DNA of 11,442 nt from Acidobacteriota bacterium (GTDB taxonomy: Bacteria > Acidobacteriota > Blastocatellia > RBC074), in NCBI GenBank assembly GCA_017991275.1, contig JAGNMH010000094.1:1-11442 (forward strand), given 5' to 3'. Positions 6,395 to 11,442 of this stretch are shown in pieces. Numbering within the stretch: the first letter of the stretch is position 1; the number at the start of each line of letters is the position of its first letter. Position numbers and translations under genes: made by a program. A model generated the notes under the pieces. That model searched no databases, was not told where the DNA came from, and worked only from the letters and a program-made list of their open reading frames with translations.

Positions 6395-7795
6395 ATGAAT
6401 GAGTCCGCCTCCAAAATGATGGCTGCGCTGTTTGAGGAGCCGGAAATTCTGACCGTTGGCGAATTGACCGAACGCATCAAAGACAGCCTTGAAAGCAAAT
6501 TCTTTTCGCTTACCGTTCAAGGTGAAATCTCCAATTATAAAAATCATCAATCCGGACACTGGTACTTCACGTTGAAAGATTCCGAAGCTCAGGTTCGCGG
6601 AGTCTTTTTCCGGCAGTGGAATCGTCTGATGCGATTCGAGCCGGAAAACGGTTTGGAAGTTCGTGTCCGCGGACGCTTGTCCGTTTATAAGCCGCGAGGC
6701 GAATATCAAATCGTTGTCGAAACAATGGAGCCGGTCGGCGTCGGAGCGTTGCAACTGGCTTTTGAACAGCAGGTGAAAAAGCTGGCGGCGGAAGGTTTAT
6801 TCGACGAAGCTCGTAAGCGTTCTTTGCCGATTTTGCCTCGTCGAATCGGGATTGTAACTTCGGCGGATGGTGCAGCGTTACGCGATATGCTTCAGGTTCT
6901 ACAGCGTCGCAACCGCGGCGTTCACATCATCATCACTCCGGTCAAGGTTCAGGGGATCGGTTCGGCGCGAGAAATTGCTGATGCCATTCGACTTCTCAAT
7001 CAGTATTCGAAAAAAGCCATGGCAAAAAAATCCGGAGAAGAAATTGACGTAATCGTCATCGGTCGTGGCGGCGGTTCAATGGAAGATTTATGGGCATTCA
7101 ACGAAGAGCAGGTTGCACGTGCAATTTTTGATTCGGAAATTCCTGTGGTTTCAGCCGTTGGCCACGAGACTGATTTTACGATTGCCGATTTTGTCGCCGA
7201 TTTTAGAGCCGCTACTCCCTCCGCTGCCGCCGAATTAGTGACACGCGAGGCCAGCGAGTTGGCTGCTCGTGTCGAAGATTTGCAGGTGAGTTTGAACCGA
7301 GCAATGAATTATTACCTGCTGCGTCGCCGTTCAGAGCTGCGGGATTTGATTGAAAGCCGTGGATTCGCCAGAACCGTCGGCTCGATTGCTTTGACCGCCG
7401 CAAAATGCAAAGAGCTTGAAGCTCGTGCAGTTGATGCACTCAGAATTAATCTGAGCAACACGCGTTTAAGATTTCACGAAGCGCAAAAGCGATTGGCAAT
7501 GACAGACCTTCGCGCGCCATTGGGGATCAAGTCAGCGCGAGTTGAAAACCTTGAACAGCGAATCAACAGTGCCGTGCAGCGACTATTGGAAAATCGCTGG
7601 CACCATTTGGCGCTGACCGCCAGTAAACTGGACGTGCTTTCTCCGCTGTCTGTTTTGGGACGAGGTTACGTACTGGTAAAAGATGAGGCTAATCGGCTGG
7701 TCTCGCGTGCAGCTGGATTGGGTGAAGGTCAAAATCTGAAACTGCGATTTGAAGACGGAGAAATCGGTTGTCGCGTGACAGAAGCAAAACAGTAA
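6395..7795 (+). CDS. xseA: Exodeoxyribonuclease VII large subunit
   Basis: The 466-residue protein is the catalytic large subunit of exonuclease VII, which degrades single-stranded DNA from both ends in complex with several small subunits. An OB-fold DNA-binding domain (about 35-125, with SNYKNHQSGHWYFTLKD and RVRGRLSVYKPRGEYQI) is followed by the catalytic core: RIGIVTSADGAALRDML (150-166), GRGGGSMEDLW (223-233) and GHETDFTIADFVADFRAATP (256-275). A long coiled-coil segment (about 285-410) binds XseB and ends in the conserved LSPLSVLGRGY (415-425). Length and motifs are complete; a short lysine-rich insertion sits near 205-215. The ATG lies 58 nt after mreB with a weak ribosome binding site. 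A TATAAG at 6372-6377 has no well-spaced -35, so read-through from mreB is likely. xseB follows 17 nt later, the usual pairing. Confidence 0.97.
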   Translation: MNESASKMMAALFEEPEILTVGELTERIKDSLESKFFSLTVQGEISNYKNHQSGHWYFTLKDSEAQVRGVFFRQWNRLMRFEPENGLEVRVRGRLSVYKPRGEYQIVVETMEPVGVGALQLAFEQQVKKLAAEGLFDEARKRSLPILPRRIGIVTSADGAALRDMLQVLQRRNRGVHIIITPVKVQGIGSAREIADAIRLLNQYSKKAMAKKSGEEIDVIVIGRGGGSMEDLWAFNEEQVARAIFDSEIPVVSAVGHETDFTIADFVADFRAATPSAAAELVTREASELAARVEDLQVSLNRAMNYYLLRRRSELRDLIESRGFARTVGSIALTAAKCKELEARAVDALRINLSNTRLRFHEAQKRLAMTDLRAPLGIKSARVENLEQRINSAVQRLLENRWHHLALTASKLDVLSPLSVLGRGYVLVKDEANRLVSRAAGLGEGQNLKLRFEDGEIGCRVTEAKQ

Positions 7796-7812
7796 AGAAC
7801 ATTTGGGAATTT

Positions 7813-8124
7813 ATGGCGAAACCAAAAGATCAAGAACAAAACTTTGAGACTTCACTTTCGACGCTGGAAAAGATTGTCGGGCAATTGGAATCCGGCGATT
7901 TGTCTCTGGAACGCTCGCTTGAACTTTTTGAAGATGGTGTCGCACTGGCCAGACGCTGTCAGTCTCAATTGCAGGATGCCGAGCGCAAAGTTGAATTGCT
8001 GTTACGCGAGCGAGGCGAAATTAAAGTTGTGCCTTTTGAAGAAGTCAGAACCGCTGAACCCACAACAAAAAACAATCAAAATGATGATGGCGAAGACGAC
8101 CTTGATGACTCAATTCCCTTCTAA
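7813..8124 (+). CDS. xseB: Exodeoxyribonuclease VII small subunit
   Basis: This 103-residue protein is the small subunit of exonuclease VII; several copies wrap the XseA coiled coil. Residues 10-70 carry the family pattern: NFETSLSTLEKIVGQLESGD, then LSLERSLELFEDGVALARRC, and QLQDAERKVELLL, forming two helices. The C-terminal 25 residues are an acidic, Asn-rich extension (NNQNDDGEDDLDD) beyond the roughly 80 residues common in the family. The frame opens upstream at 7768 inside xseA, but ATG 7813 is chosen because the family begins there and GGGA (7805-7808) precedes it. It ends in SIPF, and the ispA frame begins within or just after this end. Confidence 0.95.
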   Translation: MAKPKDQEQNFETSLSTLEKIVGQLESGDLSLERSLELFEDGVALARRCQSQLQDAERKVELLLRERGEIKVVPFEEVRTAEPTTKNNQNDDGEDDLDDSIPF

Positions 8125-9034
8125 GCCGGAACCACCTGTGGACATCAAATTTTATTTCAAACAGAAAGCCGCCAGCATTGATGCCTGGCTTGATCGGTTG
8201 TTGCCGTCGGAGTCGGTTGCTCCTGCGACAATTCATCAGGCCATGCGTTACAGCATTTTTGCCGGAGGAAAACGTTTGCGGCCAATTCTGACGATTGCCA
8301 CTGGCGAAATTTTTGGTGCGACCGAGCAGGAATTGATGCCTGTAGCATGTGCGCTGGAAATGATCCACACATACTCATTGATTCATGATGACCTGCCCGC
8401 CATGGACAATGATGATTTACGCCGAGGTCTGCCAACTTGCCACGTAAAGTTTGGTGAAGCTTTGGCAATCCTTGCCGGCGATGCTTTGCTGACCCAGGCT
8501 TTTGTGACTTTGGCTGATTACCAGACCTCTCACCACGAAAGGAGGTCTCAAGTTATATCAGAAGTTGCGCGTGCCGCCGCAACGACAAATGCTTTGATCG
8601 GTGGCCAGGTTTTGGACATTCAATTTGAAGGCAAGCCAGTCACTGGCCCCCAACTCGAAGAAATTCATCGTGGTAAAACGGGAGCGCTTATTCGCTGCTC
8701 AGTTCGCGTCGGAGCCATCATTGGCGGAGCCAACTCAGATGAACTAGACGCGCTCACTGTTTACGGTGAAAGGGCCGGATTGGCTTTTCAAGTTGCAGAC
8801 GATTTGCTGGACGAAACCGCCTCGAGCGAAGAACTGGGGAAAACTGCTGGTAAGGACGCCGCCAGTCAAAAAGCAACCTATACTTCCTTGTATGGGATCA
8901 CCGGTGCGCGCGCCATGGCCGACAGATTATGCCAAGAGGCGATTGCGGCAGTTCGTAGCCTGGAGCATGAAAGGAAAGCCATGCCAAATACTCTCGAAGC
9001 TATTGCGCGTTTCATCGTCGAACGAAAATACTGA
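8105..9034 (+). CDS. ispA: Short-chain polyprenyl (farnesyl/geranyl) diphosphate synthase
   Basis: The product condenses isopentenyl diphosphate with an allylic diphosphate to make farnesyl or geranyl(geranyl) diphosphate, the precursors of undecaprenyl lipid carriers and quinones. With ATG 8105 it is 309 residues: GGKRLRP (54-60), the first aspartate-rich motif DDLPAMD (95-101, D95, D96 and D101 bind magnesium), the RRGLPT arm, and the second aspartate-rich motif DDLLDE (232-237), all intact. The GTG at 8138 would give 298 residues, close to the 299 of E. coli IspA, and has a GGAA (8128-8131) at proper spacing, so it is a serious alternative; the ATG overlaps xseB by 20 nt. An open frame back to 7844 lies over xseB and is rejected. 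The order xseA-xseB-ispA is common in bacteria, but dxs, which often follows, is absent. Chain length cannot be settled from sequence alone. Confidence 0.95.
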   Translation: MTQFPSKPEPPVDIKFYFKQKAASIDAWLDRLLPSESVAPATIHQAMRYSIFAGGKRLRPILTIATGEIFGATEQELMPVACALEMIHTYSLIHDDLPAMDNDDLRRGLPTCHVKFGEALAILAGDALLTQAFVTLADYQTSHHERRSQVISEVARAAATTNALIGGQVLDIQFEGKPVTGPQLEEIHRGKTGALIRCSVRVGAIIGGANSDELDALTVYGERAGLAFQVADDLLDETASSEELGKTAGKDAASQKATYTSLYGITGARAMADRLCQEAIAAVRSLEHERKAMPNTLEAIARFIVERKY

Positions 9035-9068
9035 ATGTCTCATAGTTCAAGCGTCAATAGGACATTCC

Positions 9069-9097
9069 TTGACACCCCTAGAGGTGATTGTTAGTCT
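9069..9097 (+). promoter_or_regulatory. Candidate promoter for rpmH
   Basis: A consensus TTGACA (9069-9074) is followed after 17 nt by TAGTCT (9092-9097), which shares the most conserved T, A and final T of the -10 hexamer. The spacing is ideal and the position about 50 nt before rpmH is typical. A near-palindrome (9073-9086) overlaps the -35 and spacer. The -10 is poor, so confidence is moderate. Confidence 0.45.
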
Positions 9098-9150
9098 CTG
9101 CGTTTTCAAAATCAACACTTTACGCAACCTGCGAGATAAGGAGAATAAAA

Positions 9151-9294
9151 ATGAAGCGAACTTTTCAACCCAACAATCGCCGTCGCGCGAAAACACATGG
9201 TTTTCGTCTTCGCATGAGTACGAAAGCTGGTCGGCTGGTGCTGAAGCGCCGCCGTGCCAAAGGCCGCAAGAGACTGACTCCACATCATTATTAA
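9151..9294 (+). CDS. rpmH: Large ribosomal subunit protein bL34
   Basis: The 47-residue, strongly basic product is ribosomal protein L34, which packs into rRNA of the large subunit. It reads MKRTFQPNNRRRAKTHGFR and continues with the family pattern (RMSTKAGRLVLKRRRAKGRK), ending RLTPHHY. Length (44-47 usual) and the MKRTFQP start are standard. AAGGAG (9138-9143) lies 7 nt before the ATG, a near-ideal ribosome binding site for a highly expressed gene, and shows that longer upstream extensions of this frame are not used. It heads the widely conserved rpmH-rnpA-yidD-yidC block; in many bacteria dnaA stands next to it, but here the neighbour is ispA. Confidence 0.98.
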   Translation: MKRTFQPNNRRRAKTHGFRLRMSTKAGRLVLKRRRAKGRKRLTPHHY

Positions 9295-9356
9295 GATCGG
9301 CAGCGGACTTAAGTTTTAGAACTGGCTGAAACATCCGTAGCCTGATCCTCTGGTCT

Positions 9357-9370
9357 GAAGTCCTTACTTC
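9357..9370 (+). promoter_or_regulatory. Small hairpin before the rnpA ribosome binding site
   Basis: GAAGT (9357-9361) pairs with ACTTC (9366-9370) across a CCTT loop, directly before the GAGAAAG site. A five-pair stem is weak and could be chance; if it folds, it could affect rnpA translation. Confidence 0.25.
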
Positions 9371-9379
9371 GAGAAAGCC

Positions 9380-9730
9380 GTGAAGAAACTCCAAACGCTT
9401 CGTAACAGTCGGCAATTTCGTCAGGTTTACGAGCAAGGGCAGAATTTCCACACACCTCTCTTTTCGGCGTTTTTCCTGAAGGTTGAAACTGAAGAGCGGC
9501 GCGTCGGCTTTACTGTTACGCGCAAGATTGGAAATGCGGTTGTGCGCAACCGATGCAAACGCAGGCTGAGAGAAGCTCTAAGGAAACAATTCAGCGAATC
9601 TGAAAACCTGGTGGGATTTGACCTGGTTATCAATGCCAGATCGGCTTTGGCTAAAGCCGACTTTGCCAGACTTGAAGAAAACCTGGCAAAAACTTTGAAG
9701 CGATTTGCAGATTCAGTTTCCAAGCAGTGA
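9380..9730 (+). CDS. rnpA: Ribonuclease P protein component
   Basis: The 116-residue basic protein binds the RNase P RNA and helps it recognise and cut tRNA precursors. The family's conserved parts are visible: LRNSRQFRQVYEQG at the start (7-20), RVGFTVTRKIGNAVVRNRCKR (41-61) holding the RNR motif at 56-58, and RRLREALRK (61-69). Length is within the usual 110-130. The start is GTG (9380-9382), preceded by GAGAAAG (9371-9377); a GAAGT/ACTTC hairpin (9357-9370) ends immediately before this site. It follows rpmH by 85 nt, and yidD begins 7 nt after its stop, so the three are very probably one transcript. Confidence 0.97.
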   Translation: MKKLQTLRNSRQFRQVYEQGQNFHTPLFSAFFLKVETEERRVGFTVTRKIGNAVVRNRCKRRLREALRKQFSESENLVGFDLVINARSALAKADFARLEENLAKTLKRFADSVSKQ

Positions 9731-9737
9731 GGCGGTT

Positions 9738-9947
9738 ATGAAACAGATCGCAATTTTGATTCTGCGTTCATACAAATATGCGATTTCTCCTTTGCTGCCG
9801 CCAAGTTGCCGATTTACTCCGACGTGTTCGGAATACGCAATAGAAGCGATCACCAGATACGGTTTCTGGAAAGGCCTGTTGCTTGGTTTGAAGCGGTTAT
9901 CGCGTTGTCATCCTTTCAGTCAGGGTGGATATGATCCGGTGCGCTGA
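9738..9947 (+). CDS. yidD: Membrane protein insertion efficiency factor YidD
   Basis: The 69-residue protein belongs to YidD, a small protein at the inner membrane that aids insertion by YidC. The core motif is intact: LLPPSCRFTPTCSEYAIEAI (19-38) with C24 and C30, then YGFWKGLLLGLKRLSRCHPF (41-60) with C57, ending GGYDPVR. The N-terminal helix (residues 2-12) is amphipathic. The frame is open upstream to 9705, but ATG 9738 is favoured because GAGG (9729-9732) lies 5 nt before it and the family begins here. The gene starts 7 nt after rnpA's stop; a UUCG-capped hairpin spans its own stop codon. Confidence 0.96.
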   Translation: MKQIAILILRSYKYAISPLLPPSCRFTPTCSEYAIEAITRYGFWKGLLLGLKRLSRCHPFSQGGYDPVR

Positions 9948-9961
9948 CTTCGGTCGGCGCA
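9940..9961 (+). promoter_or_regulatory. UUCG-capped hairpin across the yidD stop codon
   Basis: TGCGCTGAC (9940-9948) pairs with GTCGGCGCA (9953-9961) around a TTCG loop: nine pairs with one T·G wobble. The loop is closed by C-G, the especially stable cUUCGg form. The yidD stop (9945-9947) sits inside the stem. Only short, broken T runs follow, so a full terminator is doubtful; attenuation, partial termination or an RNA processing/stability role between yidD and yidC is inferred. Confidence 0.55.
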
Positions 9962-10019
9962 TTGGCTTTTGATAAAGCTCGAATTTCCCCCAAGGCTCTC
10001 GTTGCTTTTGAGTTTATAG

Positions 10020-11442
10020 ATGGAAAAGAGATTAGTTTTATTTCTGATACTTTCAGCCGCAATCTTTTTCGGCTGGTCTTACATTTACACTAAAATCAGT
10101 CCGCCGATTCCAAAGACTTCGCAAGATCAGGCCTCCCTGCCGACTGATAATTTGACCTCGCCATCTCCGACGGCAACGATTGCTGCTCAACCTGTTAAAA
10201 ATGAACTTCAAACTTCCGTACCCAATGCACAGGTGACCCAAGCGGAGTTGCGACAGATCAGAATCAAATCCGATTTCTGGTCTGCAAACCTGTCCAATCA
10301 AGGCGGTGTAATTACCGAGTGGATGATGACCCACTTTCCTGATGGCAAACCAATTGATGCGCCGACAGGGGTCAATCTGATTTCCGCCCAACTTAGCCAG
10401 CAGATTGGTGGCACTTTTCGATTTCATATTCCCGCTGATAGCGGACTGGAACAGACGCTAAATTCCGCTGTTTTTGAGGTCAAGACTGGGGCTGGCCAAG
10501 AAATTTTTCTTCCCCGTAACGAAAAACGCGAGATCACTTTCTTTTACTCCGGCAATGGAATCGAAGCGAGTAAAACTCTGGTTTTCAAAGGCGCAGGTTT
10601 TGAAAACTCTTCTGGCTTCGATTTCGATTTTCAGGCAAGCGTTACGCGTGGTGGGCAACCTGTGCAGGTCTTTGTCGTTGTTGGTCCTAACTTCGGCGAT
10701 CAGGCTGTCAAAGTAACCAGCATTTATAAACACGCGCCACAATTAACTTATGCAACTGGTGGCAGCGTTGAGCGCCAAACTGCTGAAAGTTTGAAATTGC
10801 CGGTAAATCCAACCACTGCTCCTGTCACCTGGGCTGGTGTTGATGACAATTACTTTGCGATGGTGATTGTGCCGCCCAAGCCTGCACAGGCCAGCCGTCT
10901 CCTGAACGACAAAAAAGTTTCGATTGCTGTTCAAATCAATAATGGCGACAACAATCATGTTTATGCCGGACCGAAAGATTTGAAGCTGTTGAAAGAAGTC
11001 AGTTCAACATTTGGCTTTGGAAACAACGGCGGTAATCTGGAAGATATTGTCAGCTACGGTTGGCTCAACTTTCTGAAATTTATTCTAAAGCCAATCTCGC
11101 AATTTATGCTGATGGCACTGCGAGCGATTAACACGGTTACTCACAATTTTGGCTGGTCAATAGTTGTGCTGACGGTGTTGCTGAACATGTTATTCTTTCC
11201 TCTGCGCTGGAAGAGTTCGCAATCAATGAAGCGCGCTGCGGTGATGCAACCGAAGATGAAAGAGCTTCAGGAAAAGATGAAGAAGCTCGAAAAGAACGAC
11301 CCGCGAATGGTTGATCTTCAGAAAGAACAGATTGCCTTGATGAAGGAGGGCAATCCGTTAATGGGTTGTTTGCCGTTGTTGTTGCAGATGCCTTTCTTTA
11401 TGTCGGTATATGCGATTCTAACGGTTTCAATTGAAGTTCGTA
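10020..11442 (+). CDS. yidC: Membrane protein insertase YidC (3' end off the right edge)
   Basis: 474 residues are visible and the frame is open at the window end. YidC/Oxa1 insertases place proteins in the inner membrane alone or with SecYEG. The N-terminal helix (MEKRLVLFLILSAAIFFGWSY) anchors the protein, a Pro/Thr/Gln-rich linker (about 28-75) follows, then the large periplasmic β-domain (about 78-330) with TWAGVDDNYFAMVI (270-283). The conserved core starts at EDIVSYGWLNFL (341-352): first core helix about 376-395, a cytoplasmic helical hairpin with MQPKMKELQEKMKKL (409-423), and NPLMGCLPLLLQMPFFMSVY (445-464). The groove arginine of the first core helix (E. coli R366) aligns with N389 here; R396 lies seven residues later. 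GAG (10010-10012) is a weak ribosome binding site before the ATG. It lies 72 nt after yidD, probably in the same transcript. Confidence 0.97.
   Translation, partial: MEKRLVLFLILSAAIFFGWSYIYTKISPPIPKTSQDQASLPTDNLTSPSPTATIAAQPVKNELQTSVPNAQVTQAELRQIRIKSDFWSANLSNQGGVITEWMMTHFPDGKPIDAPTGVNLISAQLSQQIGGTFRFHIPADSGLEQTLNSAVFEVKTGAGQEIFLPRNEKREITFFYSGNGIEASKTLVFKGAGFENSSGFDFDFQASVTRGGQPVQVFVVVGPNFGDQAVKVTSIYKHAPQLTYATGGSVERQTAESLKLPVNPTTAPVTWAGVDDNYFAMVIVPPKPAQASRLLNDKKVSIAVQINNGDNNHVYAGPKDLKLLKEVSSTFGFGNNGGNLEDIVSYGWLNFLKFILKPISQFMLMALRAINTVTHNFGWSIVVLTVLLNMLFFPLRWKSSQSMKRAAVMQPKMKELQEKMKKLEKNDPRMVDLQKEQIALMKEGNPLMGCLPLLLQMPFFMSVYAILTVSIEVR

Noticed and set aside
7844..8104. Upstream extension of the ispA frame
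   Set aside because: It overlaps nearly all of xseB, has no family similarity, and the prenyl synthase begins after 8105.
9088..9150. Longer rpmH start
   Set aside because: AAGGAG at 9138-9143 and the universal MKRTFQP start fix the ATG at 9151; the proposed promoter also overlaps the extension.
8766..9329. Long open frame over ispA and rpmH
   Set aside because: It is a shadow of ispA and rpmH in another frame, with no recognisable domain and unlikely composition.
1..11442. CRISPR array, tRNA, rRNA, insertion sequence or defence/phage genes
   Set aside because: By eye no regular repeat-spacer pattern, cloverleaf sequence, transposase motif or known defence domain was seen; every larger frame is explained by the genes listed.

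Overview
The window reads as ordinary chromosome of an Acidobacteriota-like bacterium (inference). The clearest pointer is the secreted von Willebrand A protein at 3358-4407, whose layout (signal peptide, Q/S/P-rich linker, β-domain, VWA domain with intact MIDAS) is typical of the 'VWFA-related' family so abundant in Acidobacteria. Moderate GC content, an Asn in the YidC groove helix and the mix of exported proteins of unknown function fit this, but no rRNA or other decisive marker is present.

Left part (1-4407): the 5' end of a hydantoinase/oxoprolinase-type gene runs off the left edge on the minus strand. Divergent from it, on the plus strand, are four exported proteins: two tandem paralogues of an unrecognised family (538-1155 and 1323-1910), a β-rich Ig-like protein of unknown function (2000-3142), and the VWA protein. 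A plausible sigma70 promoter and a perfect 14-nt palindrome precede the VWA gene. A hairpin plus T-run ends it, and this hairpin overlaps the 3' end of the convergent gene.

Middle (4463-6336): a minus-strand STAS-domain protein (anti-sigma factor antagonist type) with a charged tail stands divergent to an MreB-like actin homologue. The MreB lacks the usual Glu-Glu-Pro motif next to the nucleotide pocket and has no mreC/mreD partner here.

Right part (6395-11442): a compact plus-strand run of housekeeping genes. xseA and xseB encode both subunits of exonuclease VII, and ispA encodes a prenyl diphosphate synthase. After a 116-nt gap with a candidate promoter and dyads come rpmH (ribosomal protein L34), rnpA (RNase P protein), yidD and yidC (membrane insertion), the last cut by the right edge. 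The rpmH-rnpA-yidD-yidC order is widely conserved, but here it follows ispA instead of dnaA, and I see no DnaA-box cluster. A UUCG-capped hairpin spans the yidD stop codon before yidC.

I found no tRNA, rRNA, CRISPR array, insertion sequence or defence system. The most notable points are the divergent MreB, the paired paralogues of unknown function, the UUCG hairpin and the charged STAS tail.
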